Shown here one piece after another: positions 29,700 through 38,900 of a DNA stretch of 64,000 nucleotides. This DNA comes from Nodosilinea nodulosa PCC 7104 (GTDB lineage Bacteria > Cyanobacteriota > Cyanobacteriia > Phormidesmidales > Phormidesmidaceae). The stretch spans positions 3,937,969 to 4,001,968 of the forward strand of contig NZ_JH976537.1 of the NCBI RefSeq assembly GCF_000309385.1, in the 5' to 3' direction. Position 1 is the first letter of the stretch. Every line of letters starts with the position of its first letter. Below the pieces are notes generated by a model that saw nothing but the letters and a program-made list of their open reading frames with translations, did no database searches and was not told the origin of the DNA. The translations under genes were made by a program, and so were the position numbers.

Positions 29700-29769
29700 T
29701 GCCCTCCGTTGGGGGTAAGACTGGTTCTTGCCCCCAATATTCCGTGATAGTCCCTATTTCACCCTTGTT

Positions 29770-30177
29770 ATGGCATTAACCGTTCGTGTAATTGCCCCAG
29801 ACAAAACCGTCTGGGATGCCGAAGCAGAGGAAGTCATTCTGCCTAGCACTACCGGCCAGCTAGGCATCTTAGCTGGCCACGCCCCGCTGTTAACGGCCCT
29901 AGATGTGGGCGTGATGCGGGTCAGATCTGATAAAGAGTGGGTGCCCATTGCGCTGATGGGCGGTTTTGCCGAAGTTGACAGCAACGAGTTGATTATTCTG
30001 GTCAACGGGGCAGAGCGAGGCGACGCCATTGACGCCGCAAAAGCCCAGGCTGCCTATCAGGAAGCCGAGACTCGCCTGAGCGAGGTCAATGCTGATGATA
30101 AGCAGGCTGTTATTCAAGCCCGCCAGGGCCTCAAGCGGGCTCGCGCTCGGCTTCAGGCATCTGGAGGACTTAAGTAA
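29770..30177 (+). CDS. atpE: ATP synthase F1 subunit epsilon
   Basis: A 135-residue rotor-stalk subunit (atpC in the E. coli naming) that connects gamma to the c-ring and inhibits ATP hydrolysis. The N-terminal beta-sandwich is clear: [58 protein letters not shown], followed by two C-terminal helices ([28 protein letters not shown]). The frame opens 14 codons earlier, but the start at MALTVRV matches the family. Confidence 0.97.
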   Translation: MALTVRVIAPDKTVWDAEAEEVILPSTTGQLGILAGHAPLLTALDVGVMRVRSDKEWVPIALMGGFAEVDSNELIILVNGAERGDAIDAAKAQAAYQEAETRLSEVNADDKQAVIQARQGLKRARARLQASGGLK

Positions 30178-30197
30178 CTCCGCTTGATGGCCTATCT

Positions 30198-30240
30198 AAA
30201 AAGCCCAGTGCTTTAGCAAAGACTAAAGTACTGGGCTTTC
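30198..30240 (+). terminator. Terminator of the atpB-atpE operon
   Basis: AAAGCCCAGTGCTTTAG pairs with CTAAAGTACTGGGCTTT (17-bp stem with one mismatch, loop of six bases), followed by TTTCTGTT. It lies 20 bases after the epsilon stop. Confidence 0.93.
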
Positions 30241-30328
30241 TGTTAGAGCTAATGTTCTTAGGGCATAACGGCGGGAAGCCTGGCTGCATCGGGAATCGCT
30301 GGTAAAACCCTGATTCCCGATGGGGCCA

Positions 30329-30628
30329 TCACGAACTACCGGTAAAAGTAATCTCGGGAAAGCGGTCCTGAGCTTCGGTGAGGGGCTTGCCCTTACCTTC
30401 TTCCTGCCAATAGTTAATGATCTCGGTGGCCTGGTTGAGAATTTCAACCCGCTCCTCTTCCTCGATCCAGGGCTTTCCCTCTAGTTCGGTTTTCATTTGT
30501 TCCCAGGCATCGTTACGGGGCCAGAAGAAATAAGAGGTGAGCGGGCTGGTGCCCTTACCTACCACTTGATCCACGGCCAGCGCAACGTCATTTTCTAGCC
30601 AGAGTACTTTTAGGACAAATCTGGACAA
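30329..30628 (-). CDS. Plastid-type ribosomal protein PSRP-3/Ycf65
   Basis: A 99-residue small-subunit ribosomal protein found in cyanobacteria and plastids (now cS23). Signatures are [39 protein letters not shown] and the C-terminal [19 protein letters not shown]. It binds the 30S subunit and is needed for full translation. The start is a TTG preceded by GGAGG at six bases, which decides the start in the absence of an ATG. It is convergent with the ATP synthase operon terminator. Confidence 0.92.
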   Translation of the reverse strand: MSRFVLKVLWLENDVALAVDQVVGKGTSPLTSYFFWPRNDAWEQMKTELEGKPWIEEEERVEILNQATEIINYWQEEGKGKPLTEAQDRFPEITFTGSS

Positions 30629-30705
30629 GTAGACCTCCGCCGCAATTCCAAAAATACTACAGTCTATAATTCTATCACCTCAGCTTCCTCAACTCTACCC
30701 CAAGT

Positions 30706-31530
30706 GTGCATACTATGACTTCCTTGGCTGCTCCCTGCGCGATCGCGGTATTTGATATTGATGGCGTACTGCGGGATGTAGGGAATTCTTACCGTCGGGC
30801 CCTGGCGGATACGGTGGAGGCCTTTACCGAAGGGGCGTATCGTCCAACTTCAGAAGATATCGACCGTCTTAAAGGCGAGGGAATTTGGAATAACGACTGG
30901 GAAGGTTCCCAGGAGCTGGTCTATCGCTATTTTGAAGCCCAGGGAAAATCTAGAGAGAGCGTAGCCCTTGACTATGGGGAGATTGTGGAGTTCTTTCAGC
31001 GTCGCTACCGGGGGCCTGAGCTCAGTAACCCTGACCAGTGGACGGGCTACATTACCCAAGAGCCCCTTCTGGTAGACAAAGCCTACTTTGAGACACTGAC
31101 GCGCGATCGCATTGCCTGGGCCTTCTTTAGTGGAGCCACCCGAGATTCCGCCAACTTTGTGCTAAGGCGTCGGCTGGGCCTGAGAGATCCAATGCTGGTA
31201 GCTATGGAAGACGCGCCTGGCAAGCCCGACCCCACAGGTTTGCTGACGCTGGTGGATAACTTAACCACGCAGAGTCGTCTTCCCGCCGACCTGCCGGTAA
31301 TCTACGCGGGTGATACCGTTGCAGATATGCAGACCGTTGGGCGGGCCAAAGTAGCCAGAGGGCAGCGGCGGTGGCTGGGGGTTGGAGTACTGCCACCCCA
31401 CGTCATAGCGGGTCAGGAGGCCTATCGTGACAAGTACCGGAAGACTCTCGAAAAAGCTGGGGCCGATGGAGTGGTGAGCGACGTCAACGCGCTGAGTGCT
31501 GACTATGTTAGACAGCTGATATCGGGTTGA
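30706..31530 (+). CDS. HAD-superfamily hydrolase, subfamily IA (TIGR01548-like)
   Basis: A 274-residue phosphatase-type protein. Motif I is AVFDIDGVLRDVGNSYRRAL with the catalytic Asp pair (DxD), motif II is AFFSGATRDSANFVL, and motif IV is VIYAGDTVADMQTVGRA. The DIDGVLRDVGNSY form is characteristic of a HAD group found in cyanobacteria and archaea whose substrate is unknown. An ATG three codons downstream (30715) is an equally good start. It is convergent with the PEP-CTERM gene. Confidence 0.88.
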   Translation: MHTMTSLAAPCAIAVFDIDGVLRDVGNSYRRALADTVEAFTEGAYRPTSEDIDRLKGEGIWNNDWEGSQELVYRYFEAQGKSRESVALDYGEIVEFFQRRYRGPELSNPDQWTGYITQEPLLVDKAYFETLTRDRIAWAFFSGATRDSANFVLRRRLGLRDPMLVAMEDAPGKPDPTGLLTLVDNLTTQSRLPADLPVIYAGDTVADMQTVGRAKVARGQRRWLGVGVLPPHVIAGQEAYRDKYRKTLEKAGADGVVSDVNALSADYVRQLISG

Positions 31531-31570
31531 GGCGACAAACTTGTGGCGATTGCCGCTCACTATAGAGCCT

Positions 31571-31604
31571 AAAAAGAAAGCAGGAGGTAAGTTAACTTAC
31601 CTCC
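31571..31604 (-). terminator. Terminator of the DUF4114/PEP-CTERM gene
   Basis: A perfect 22-bp palindrome at 31583-31604 (half GGAGGTAAGTT) is followed on the minus strand by TGCTTTCTTTTT. It lies about 65 bases after the minus-strand gene's stop; the plus side has no T-run. Confidence 0.75.
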
Positions 31605-31670
31605 CACTGCCATCAGGGTGCATCACTTTGTAAGCAGGCGCGGATAGCGCCAGGGGCTAATTTAACCAAG

Positions 31671-32579
31671 CTAGTCTGTGGCCATTTTGCGGCGGCGCAG
31701 GGTGGTAAACCCACCGATACCTAGGACTAGCATGCCGAGCAGGGCAGAGGGCTCAGGCACGTCTTCAGAGGGAGCACCCTCCTGAATGCCGCGCACCGCA
31801 AAGATGACGTCGTTATAGTCAAGGTCACCACCGCCGACAATGTCCTCAAAGCCAAGGATAATCCAGTCGTTATGCTGGAAGGCAACGACGTGCTGAAGGC
31901 CATCGGAGTTCTTGGTCGGGTCAGTGCCCAGGGTGCGCTTGGCCAACTCGCTTTCGTACTTGGCAATGTCCTTAGCCTTGGCTTTGGGGCCTGGCTTGGC
32001 CAGATTAAACCCGTCAGAGATGATTGAGAAGTCAAGCTGGGTGGCCCCTACGAAACCGCCTAGGCTAACCCCCTGCCCCAGGGCCAAGGCGCCGTTCCTT
32101 TCGCTCAAAATGCTGTCTGGCGACGAAATGTCATTGAAGATCATGGCTGACTGCTTGAGATTGCCCATATCGTCATAGGCGCTGTAGCTCAGCTGGTTTC
32201 GGTAGGCTGCTCCTTCGTTGATAAAGTAAACCTCGACAGGGTCTACGCCATTCCAAAACAGCTTGCTGGCATCGAGCTGATAGTTGGAGAGAAATGCCTG
32301 GGTTTGAGCTTTGCTTTCACCAGTGGTCAATCTTTTGAGTTCTTCAAGGGTGGCCGAGGGCTCTAATAAATTCATGGTCTTCAGACTGCCAAAGCCGAGG
32401 TCGCTTGCAAATTCATTTGGGGTGAGGCCAGCGGCAGGTAGTTGCGCTTGGGCAGGGGCGGTAGCCACAGCGCTGACAGACACCGCTGCTGCCGCAGCGA
32501 GGCCGACTTCTAGGAGGTGACGGTTTAGAAACATCTCTGGAAACCTATTTAGTAGTTTAAGGGCGGTTACATAGGACAC
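31671..32579 (-). CDS. DUF4114 domain protein with PEP-CTERM sorting signal
   Basis: A 302-residue exported protein. The N-terminal signal peptide is LLEVGLAAAAAVSVSAVATA followed by APAQA. The middle is unassigned. The DUF4114 region near residue 225-265 includes NDWIILGFEDIVGGGDLDYN with the Asp-rich calcium-binding pattern. The C-terminus has VPEPSALLGMLVLGIGGF, then TLRRRK: the PEP motif, membrane helix and basic tail recognised by exosortase. So it is exported and probably processed onto the cell surface or EPS. It is divergent from the LysR gene. Confidence 0.9.
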   Translation of the reverse strand: MSYVTALKLLNRFPEMFLNRHLLEVGLAAAAAVSVSAVATAPAQAQLPAAGLTPNEFASDLGFGSLKTMNLLEPSATLEELKRLTTGESKAQTQAFLSNYQLDASKLFWNGVDPVEVYFINEGAAYRNQLSYSAYDDMGNLKQSAMIFNDISSPDSILSERNGALALGQGVSLGGFVGATQLDFSIISDGFNLAKPGPKAKAKDIAKYESELAKRTLGTDPTKNSDGLQHVVAFQHNDWIILGFEDIVGGGDLDYNDVIFAVRGIQEGAPSEDVPEPSALLGMLVLGIGGFTTLRRRKMATD

Positions 32580-32968
32580 CTGCCGCTACGGGAGGGTCTA
32601 AGTGAGTAGAGCAGGCTCTCAATGCCGAAAGGGGACTGTCTTTGGCCGTTGACTACTCTAAGACCAGTGAATTAAGACTGGTTTAGCATGGTTCCAATTT
32701 ACTCGACCCGCAGTTGGTCAGCCTGGGTATATGCCACAGTTAATCGATAGAGATTAGGTAATTTGAGCGATCGCAGGTAAAAAATATTGCCAAAAATACG
32801 GTTGTCACTTAGAGGTTTTCTAATGCAACCGCCCGTCTAGGGCTGCCTTCAACAGCTGGCATATTAAAAATGCCTGTACGGGCAGACAGCAAGATTGGCG
32901 AAAATTCTTTCCGCAAATACCAATCTAGGGTTAGTGTCAAGCTTATCTGAATCAATTAGGACAGCGCA
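32580..32968. other. Divergent promoter region, no gene
   Basis: 389 bases between the DUF4114 gene and the LysR gene. It holds no gene I can support. It includes a HIP1-like GAGCGATCGCAG near 32765 and AT-rich stretches that could be promoters; LysR regulators often bind such divergent regions, but I see no clear T-N11-A box. Confidence 0.4.
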
Positions 32969-33883
32969 ATGGCCAAAGCTGACCCCCACCGCCTCAAGCT
33001 CTCCCAACTGCGGGCGCTGGTGGCCATTGCCGATGAAGGATCCTTCAGCGATGCAGCGCTGCATCTGGAGCTTTCTCAGTCGGCCGTGAGCCACGCTATT
33101 GCCACTCTGGAAGAGGAACTGGGCGTAATGCTGCTGAGCCGGGGCCGTCAGGGGGCGGTGCTAACTCCGGTGGGCGAGCAAATCACTGAGGAGGCGCGGC
33201 AGGTGCTGCGATCGCTTTACAGTCTGTGCCACAAAGCTGAAGATGCGAAGGGATTACAGACTGGGGAAGTGCGGATTGCGGCCTTTCGCAGTGTCGCTAC
33301 CCACATCCTGCCAGAGGTGATTCGCCAGTTTCGCCAGCAGTACCCTGGCGTCGCCATTGCCATTGACGAAAAATCTCACCACGAAATGGTCGAGAACGAC
33401 CTGCGCCAGGGTCGAGCCGACGTGGGCTTTACCTACCTGCCCAGCCGGGACGAGTTTGACCAGTGGGAACTATTGCGCGATCGCTATATTGTTTTGCTGC
33501 CGCCCAACTCCCAGCCTCAGCCCCAGCCGTTTCGGTGGGAAGATCTAGCTGCCTATCCGCTAATTTTGCCTCCCCCGGACGACGGCGATCGTCAGCATCT
33601 CGATCGATTGCTGCACGGTTGGGGGCAGCAGCTTCAACCAGCCTACGTGGTGCGTGAAGACTCCACTATCCTCAGCATGGTTGAGCGAGGGCTAGGGGCC
33701 ACAGTGATGGCAGCCCTGGCCGCAGAACCAATTCCTGCCGGACTCCGGGTAGCTGAGCTACCTCAACCCCTGGAGCGGGTCATTGGGGTGATTATATTGC
33801 GCGAGGCTCTGCTGCCGCCGCCGGTCTATGCCTTCCTAGAGCGACTTAAAGCCATTTGGCTACAGCCCAAGGTCGCCAGCTAG
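32969..33883 (+). CDS. LysR-family transcriptional regulator
   Basis: A 304-residue regulator. The winged helix-turn-helix is at residues 7-66 (LKLSQLRALVAIADEGSFSD, then HLELSQSAVSHAIATLEEEL and LLSRGRQGAVLTPVGEQ). The effector domain follows from about residue 95 (GEVRIAAFRSVATHILPEVI). The sequence VLPEVIRQF and VGFTYLP fit the general LysR pattern, and I cannot say which effector binds. Its target may be the divergent DUF4114 gene or a distant locus. The start codon is the ATG at 32969; the frame has no better upstream start. Confidence 0.92.
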   Translation: MAKADPHRLKLSQLRALVAIADEGSFSDAALHLELSQSAVSHAIATLEEELGVMLLSRGRQGAVLTPVGEQITEEARQVLRSLYSLCHKAEDAKGLQTGEVRIAAFRSVATHILPEVIRQFRQQYPGVAIAIDEKSHHEMVENDLRQGRADVGFTYLPSRDEFDQWELLRDRYIVLLPPNSQPQPQPFRWEDLAAYPLILPPPDDGDRQHLDRLLHGWGQQLQPAYVVREDSTILSMVERGLGATVMAALAAEPIPAGLRVAELPQPLERVIGVIILREALLPPPVYAFLERLKAIWLQPKVAS

Positions 33884-33910
33884 TTGTCCGACGGCCCAGA
33901 GCGATCCGGT

Positions 33911-33938
33911 GGTTCAGTACAAATGGTTCAGTACAAAG
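33911..33938. repeat. 14-bp tandem duplication
   Basis: GGTTCAGTACAAAT is followed directly by GGTTCAGTACAAAG in the gap between the LysR gene and thrC. One mismatch in 14 bases. Confidence 0.75.
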
Positions 33939-34116
33939 AGCCCCAAAGCCACAGGCGTGGCCCGCAGAAAAATACCCCGACATAGGGCCGGGGCGGTTGA
34001 TCGTTGTTGTTTGGAGGGACGTTGAACGCTGTTCATACTCTCCAACCATCAGCTACAACACCCCTGGTGACAATTTCGGACAGTCGCAGAAGGTTTAATC
34101 AACTTCAGCCGGAATG

Positions 34117-35232
34117 CTAGAAACCCATTGCCTTTGCCAGGGTAGCAGGGTCGGGGTTGAGGCCACCTTTAACCTGGTTATTGCTGTGGGCGATCGCAGT
34201 GTCAGGGTCCTTCAGCCCGTTGCCCGTAAGCACGCACACAATGCTAGCCCCCGTCGGCACCTGATCTTTTACCTTGAGCAGCCCGGCCACCGATGCAGCG
34301 CTAGCTGGCTCACAAAATATTCCCTCCAGAGCCAGCAGACGATAGGCCTCTAAAATTTCGTCATCGGTGACGGCGTGAAAAGACCCCTGACTGGAGTCTC
34401 GCACGGCTTCGGCCTTCGTCCAACTCGCCGGATTGCCAATGCGAATGGCGGTAGCCAACGTCTGCGGGTCGCGCACCACATGGCCGTTAACCAACGGAGC
34501 TGCCCCGGCTGCCTGAAAGCCCATCATCCGGGGCAGACGGCTACACTTACGCTGCTGGTGATACTCGCAAAAGCCCATCCAGTAGGCGGTAATGTTGCCC
34601 GCATTGCCCACCGGAATACACAACCAGTCAGGGGCATCGCCCAGGGCATCCACCACCTCAAAGGCCCCGGTCTTCTGCCCCTCCAGGCGATAGGGATTGA
34701 CCGAATTCACTAGGGTGATGGGGTAGCTTTCTGCCAGTTCCCGAACCATGGTTAGGGCGTCGTCAAAGTTGCCGTTGATGGCCAGCACCTCAGCTCCGTA
34801 AAGCAGGGCCTGGGCCAACTTGCCCAGTGCCACATAGCCATCGGGAATCAGAACGAAGGCGCGCATGCCCCCCCGGCGAGCGTAGGCAGCAGCGGCAGCA
34901 GAGGTGTTGCCGGTACTGGCGCAGATGACCGCTTCGGCTCCGGCCTCTTTGGCCTTGGAAATAGCCATAGTCATGCCCCGATCTTTGAAACTGCCCGTGG
35001 GGTTAAGGCCATCGTACTTGACCCAAACCTTGACCTCTTTGCCAATGTGCCCAGCTAGAACCGGCATGGGGATGAGGGGAGTATTGCCCTCACATAGGGT
35101 GACTACCGGAGTCTGATCGGAGACGGGCAAATAACCCCGGTAGGCCTCGATTAGTCCGGGCCAGGGCTGTAACCCAGTGGCTAGAGGCGAGGAGGCTGAG
35201 GTGGCAGCGACAGAATTAATGCTTAAGGTCAC
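34117..35232 (-). CDS. thrC: Threonine synthase
   Basis: Converts O-phosphohomoserine to threonine with pyridoxal phosphate. 371 residues. The PLP lysine is in [18 protein letters not shown]; the phosphate-binding loop is in [17 protein letters not shown] and the substrate-binding [18 protein letters not shown] is present. The length matches the shorter bacterial class rather than the plant class with its SAM-binding N-terminal extension. No attenuator or riboswitch is visible upstream. Confidence 0.95.
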   Translation of the reverse strand: MTLSINSVAATSASSPLATGLQPWPGLIEAYRGYLPVSDQTPVVTLCEGNTPLIPMPVLAGHIGKEVKVWVKYDGLNPTGSFKDRGMTMAISKAKEAGAEAVICASTGNTSAAAAAYARRGGMRAFVLIPDGYVALGKLAQALLYGAEVLAINGNFDDALTMVRELAESYPITLVNSVNPYRLEGQKTGAFEVVDALGDAPDWLCIPVGNAGNITAYWMGFCEYHQQRKCSRLPRMMGFQAAGAAPLVNGHVVRDPQTLATAIRIGNPASWTKAEAVRDSSQGSFHAVTDDEILEAYRLLALEGIFCEPASAASVAGLLKVKDQVPTGASIVCVLTGNGLKDPDTAIAHSNNQVKGGLNPDPATLAKAMGF

Positions 35233-35509
35233 GGTAGGTTGGCGATACTAATGATGAATAGAAGTTTGACAGCTTGTATGGCCAGCAGCCCGGCCCAAAC
35301 ATTCGCATTTTATGTTTCCTAGTTTACCGTGAGCCTCGACCTCAGAGAAATTTCTCCATCAAGTTGCCAGCCAGTTCACAAACTGCCCAACCTGAACCTT
35401 TGAGCTGGAGCAGCCTGATTTAAGATTGTCCCCTGGACAGAATGGTTAAAATGCCTTAATTTGCTGACTGAGTACAATTCTCTATTACATACATCATAAA
35501 ATCTTGCCC

Positions 35510-35815
35510 ATGAACGCCCCCGTAGACCACGCTAACGTTCAGGCCACTGCTCTACCAGACGGCTTGGTCCCAGAGCCAGCCGTAAGCTCGCAGTCAGATC
35601 GAGCCACCAAAACCCCGCTAGCGCGTGAGACAGCTCCTGCTCCTGACGACAAAATTTGCTGGATCGAGCTTCGCCAGGTTCCGTATCCTCCCGATCAGCA
35701 GGTCGAGCTACTGCACCTACAGGCGGAAGCGGAGGCTCTATTGTTGCAGTTGCAGGCCATGCACCAGCGGCGGCATCTTTCCCGAGGCGGCGCGATCGAG
35801 GCGCCTCAGTCCTAG
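35510..35815 (+). CDS. Small protein, unknown function
   Basis: A 101-residue protein: a disordered N-terminal half rich in Pro, Ala and Ser, then a short ordered part (KICWIELRQVPYPPDQQVELL) that leads into a Gln/Leu-rich helix (QAEAEALLLQLQAMHQRR). The ATG at 35510 is preceded by an in-frame TTG two codons upstream. I do not recognise the family; it may be a small coiled-coil protein. Coding status is moderately supported by codon bias. Confidence 0.5.
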   Translation: MNAPVDHANVQATALPDGLVPEPAVSSQSDRATKTPLARETAPAPDDKICWIELRQVPYPPDQQVELLHLQAEAEALLLQLQAMHQRRHLSRGGAIEAPQS

Positions 35816-35935
35816 CTTTAGGGTTTCCCACAGCGGCTTCTCTGTCTTCCCAATTGGAGGCCTAATACTAGCGAAAGTGCGCCACTTTCCAAAGAGTTCG
35901 CTAATGTTAGGAGGAAATTGTGGGGAGATGCTGTG

Positions 35936-36790
35936 ATGACCTACTCTGCTCATCCCAGGCAAGCTGGGGAAACCAAACTCAGTGGCCTAGCGAACCGAAA
36001 GCTCTATGCGGCCATTTCGGGCGTCTTACTGCTGGCGATCGCGACAGGCGCAGCGATTAAGCTCACAATGGGTAGCTCCGGCGCTCCCGAGGTCGCCGCC
36101 GTAGATGCTGTAAACCAGGACCTGAACGCCAAGGGTTCTAGCGCCACTGACGCCGACAGCGCGGCGGTGCCGTTTCAGTCGAAGCCCTTTTTTCAACCTT
36201 CGGCACCCCTGCGCTTAGCCGATCCCAGCCTGTTGCGCTCCACCTCTTCCCAGACGCGGGTCGCGGCTGTGACGACTGGCCGTCCGGATCCCTTTGCCTC
36301 AGTGGTGCTTCCTGGGCCTAAAATATCGCGCCCTAGCCCGGCGGCCGCCCTGCTCACTCCGGCATCTCCTGCCGCAGTTCAAGGGCTACCGACGGTGCCA
36401 GTGGCGGCCACCCAAAACCTGCCGCCCCTGCCCCAGGCCTCCGTCCAGGCGGTGGCGCTGCCCAGTTTGCCCGCTCCTTTTTTGCCGGGTAGCGTTCCCC
36501 CCAGCCCCACCGATATTGCGGTCGCACCCACGGGTAGCCCGATCTTTCAGAACCTAGCCGAACAGGTGGTGGTCAGCGGCGTGGTGCAGGTGGGCAGCGG
36601 CGTGAGCGTCATTGTGACTGAGCCAGGCAGTACCGTTAGTCGCCGCGTTGTGCAGGGCGATATGCTGGCCGGGGGCCGCATTAAGGTGAAGTCGGTAGAC
36701 ATGTCTGGACAAGAGCCGGTGGTAGTGCTGACCTACGACGGCAAAGATTACACCCGCACTGTTGGAGCTTCCATAGCTAGCTCGCTGTAG
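35936..36790 (+). CDS. Membrane-anchored protein with C-terminal periplasmic domain
   Basis: A 284-residue protein with an N-terminal membrane anchor (KLYAAISGVLLLAIATGAAI, residues about 22-42), a long Pro/Ala-rich linker (about 45-205) and a compact C-terminal domain of about 75 residues (VVVSGVVQVGSGVSVIVTEP, RVVQGDMLAGGRIKVKSVDM). This layout and the domain pattern resemble GspC/PilP-type periplasmic adaptors, such as those of type II secretion or pilus machines, but that is a weak inference. The frame opens at a TTG at 35918 with AGGAGG too close; I used the ATG at 35936. Confidence 0.72.
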   Translation: MTYSAHPRQAGETKLSGLANRKLYAAISGVLLLAIATGAAIKLTMGSSGAPEVAAVDAVNQDLNAKGSSATDADSAAVPFQSKPFFQPSAPLRLADPSLLRSTSSQTRVAAVTTGRPDPFASVVLPGPKISRPSPAAALLTPASPAAVQGLPTVPVAATQNLPPLPQASVQAVALPSLPAPFLPGSVPPSPTDIAVAPTGSPIFQNLAEQVVVSGVVQVGSGVSVIVTEPGSTVSRRVVQGDMLAGGRIKVKSVDMSGQEPVVVLTYDGKDYTRTVGASIASSL

Positions 36791-36814
36791 CCAGGGGCAA
36801 ACCAAATAGTCGCG

Positions 36815-36869
36815 CGATCGCCCCTCAGGTTGAGGGGTCTCCACATCCATTACACTAGAGGGGCGATCG
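36815..36869. repeat. Inverted repeat built from two HIP1-like arms
   Basis: CGATCGCCCCTC (36815) and GAGGGGCGATCG (36858) are exact reverse complements; inside is a smaller hairpin (CCCCTCA/TGAGGGG). It lies 25 bases after the stop of the anchored protein and could serve as a terminator, although there is no T-run. Confidence 0.6.
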
Positions 36870-36990
36870 ACCGATGAGTTGTAGGCCCAAAACTCCCTAA
36901 CTTTAGATTGGGTCACATGGAGCTTGGTTCTGGCTGGCTGACCGAAGGCTTACCCAGGTTTGACTGGCGGACTTGACTGAGGGATTGGCT

Positions 36991-37509
36991 ATGGGAAGGG
37001 GCGATATAGCGGCTGGCAAAAAGAGAGGGCAGCGATCGCTGGATCTCGGTGGAGCCGATACCTACGATTGCCCGTTTTGTCGCCACGGGCAAATGCAGCC
37101 CATGGCCCTGATGGATGCCTATGCCTGTAGTTTTTGTCGCCATATCTTTGATGTCAACCTAGATCAGCAGACGGTCCATGTAGTCGACAGCGTGCAGTCT
37201 ATGGGCTGGCGTTGGCAGGGGTGGCGCTGGCAGCCTCTATATCAAAGTCGAAGTGATATTACACTCACCCTATGGCTGGTGGGTCTAGCCTTGATCGTTT
37301 TTCCGGCAGGAATTGTGGCACTGGGGGGCTATGTCTTTCCCCCCCTGGATGAGAGTGCAGGCATTAATTGGTCAATGGTCTGGGCTATCGGTACCCTAGT
37401 TGCCCATGGCACTATGGTTGGCTGGTTGGTAGCTGAACACTACCAGTTCCCGGTTTATGTGATGACTAAGATTCGGCTGCAAAGACTTATCAATCGTCTG
37501 CCCGGTTGA
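36991..37509 (+). CDS. Zinc-ribbon membrane protein, unknown function
   Basis: A 172-residue protein. Two CxxC pairs, YDCPFCRHG and YACSFCRHIF, lie about 20 residues apart near the N-terminus and should form a zinc ribbon on the cytoplasmic side. Two membrane segments follow (TLWLVGLALIVFPAGIVALG and SMVWAIGTLVAHGTMVGWLV) and a basic C-terminus (KIRLQRLINRLPG). I cannot name the family, though it looks like a conserved cyanobacterial gene. The frame opens at TTG 36973; the ATG at 36991 with a preceding GGGA is more likely. Confidence 0.72.
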   Translation: MGRGDIAAGKKRGQRSLDLGGADTYDCPFCRHGQMQPMALMDAYACSFCRHIFDVNLDQQTVHVVDSVQSMGWRWQGWRWQPLYQSRSDITLTLWLVGLALIVFPAGIVALGGYVFPPLDESAGINWSMVWAIGTLVAHGTMVGWLVAEHYQFPVYVMTKIRLQRLINRLPG

Positions 37510-37649
37510 GCAATAGCAGCGGAATAGCCGCACCGAGTCTCGCCCAGGACTTCTACCTCCTGAATAGGATGCTCAGCTCTTCCGCCGGGGCGATCGCAGG
37601 CCAATTTACCCTGGCAAGGTACGTTCGATTAAGTCACATCGTTAGCTAT

Positions 37650-38603
37650 CTAGCAGCCATGGGGCGCAAACCAAATGAGAGGCGTCGCGGTTTCGCTGCG
37701 CCAGCGCACCCAGCCCTCGGCGGTACTTGAACCCGGCAGTGCAGTGCAGCCCTGAGCAGGTTGGGTAACGCGCACCCGTAGCCAGTCGCCATCGAGATCT
37801 AGGGGCTGGATAATGCTATTTGGCCCCACCAGTGCCTGTAGCGGGGCATTGCTGGTCGGCGCTAGCCGCATGGGCTGAGATAACCCTGGGCGACGAAACT
37901 CAATGCGAGCAGCATGTTTCATAGAGTCATCCCAGGTTTCTATCACAAGGGGCACTGAGCCTAACGCTAATTGGGAGGTGTGAGCCCAGGCCGCCCCGGC
38001 AGGTGTGTACTGAAAGCGAAACCAGCCGTCGGGACGAACTTCAAGCACCGGGAACGTATAGATTTGCTGCCCGGTTTTCACCATGGAAAAAGCCGCATCG
38101 CGCCCAATGGCCAGAGGTGGGGCATTGTTGGGCACCAGCCAGCCGTTGATGAGCCAGCCCCAGGGAGGGCTTTCGGGGCTGGGATAGATGGGTAGAGCTA
38201 CCCCCCGCAGCCACCCAGCGCCCATCAAAGAGCTACTGCCAGATCCAGAGGTGGGGTCAGCAGGGCGCAGCTGGCCAATACCGATATCGTCGTTGGGGGC
38301 AGGATCTAGATCAATAATGCCAGATTCATCGGGGTCAATGGGTTCTGGAACAGGATTTGGCAGAGGCGGCACCGTCGGGGCAGCGGCCTCTTGTTTAGCG
38401 CGAAGCTCGGCGAGGAAAGGGGCAGTGGTACCCGAGGGCTGGGCAATCGGCTGGGGTGCCGCCCCTCCTGGCAAACCGGTAATCGCCAAAAAATTTAGGG
38501 CGATCGCCGCGCTGCTGCCGATGGTTCCGAGCGATCGACAAAGGAAGTATCGCAAGGGGGGATAAGGGATACGCTTGACCATGGCAACTGCTAGGGGCAA
38601 CAT
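37650..38603 (-). CDS. Exported protein with SH3-like C-terminal region, unknown function
   Basis: A 317-residue protein. A hydrophobic stretch near residues 30-47 (GSSAAIALNFLAITGLPGG) suggests a signal peptide or anchor; a Pro/Asp-rich linker follows (PEPIDPDESGIIDLDPAPND). The second half is beta-rich, with GRDAAFSMVKTGQQIYTFPV, WFRFQYTPAGAAWAHTSQL and a terminal unit IIQPLDLDGDWLRVRVTQPA followed by WVRWRS that reads as a bacterial SH3 domain. It probably acts in the cell envelope. The start is uncertain: ATG 38582 is an alternative. Confidence 0.7.
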   Translation of the reverse strand: MLPLAVAMVKRIPYPPLRYFLCRSLGTIGSSAAIALNFLAITGLPGGAAPQPIAQPSGTTAPFLAELRAKQEAAAPTVPPLPNPVPEPIDPDESGIIDLDPAPNDDIGIGQLRPADPTSGSGSSSLMGAGWLRGVALPIYPSPESPPWGWLINGWLVPNNAPPLAIGRDAAFSMVKTGQQIYTFPVLEVRPDGWFRFQYTPAGAAWAHTSQLALGSVPLVIETWDDSMKHAARIEFRRPGLSQPMRLAPTSNAPLQALVGPNSIIQPLDLDGDWLRVRVTQPAQGCTALPGSSTAEGWVRWRSETATPLIWFAPHGC

Positions 38604-38778
38604 CAGTAATCTTTAGCCAGTACGACTGCACCCGAGGTTTGGATGGAGCACAGCCAATTGCAGGGCCGATCGCACAACTCGGCCTGACTTTAGTCAGTAT
38701 GCCCTCGACCTGGGCATTAGCTTTCTTGACCCCTGTCCCAGCCATCTTGTGCCTGCAGTTCTATAGCCATAGTTACGT

Positions 38779-38883
38779 TAGCCATAGTCACGTTGGTTAG
38801 GAGATCCAGAAACCCTATGAACGTTCAAACGCTTGAACGTTACGTTCATAGAAGACCTGTCTTAACCAGACTGGCTACAGCTA
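38779..38883 (-). repeat. 100-bp imperfect inverted-repeat element, copy 2
   Basis: Reverse complement of the element at 14480-14579 with a few substitutions and a short insertion next to the central palindrome (GAACGTAACGTT). The arms and the outer TAGC ends are conserved. The last 15 bases of its left end are duplicated in tandem just outside it (TAGCCATAGTTACGT then TAGCCATAGTCACGT, 38764-38793). It lies 17 bases beyond the stop of the pseudouridine synthase gene. Confidence 0.85.
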
Positions 38884-38900
38884 TAACTGGCTATCCAAGG

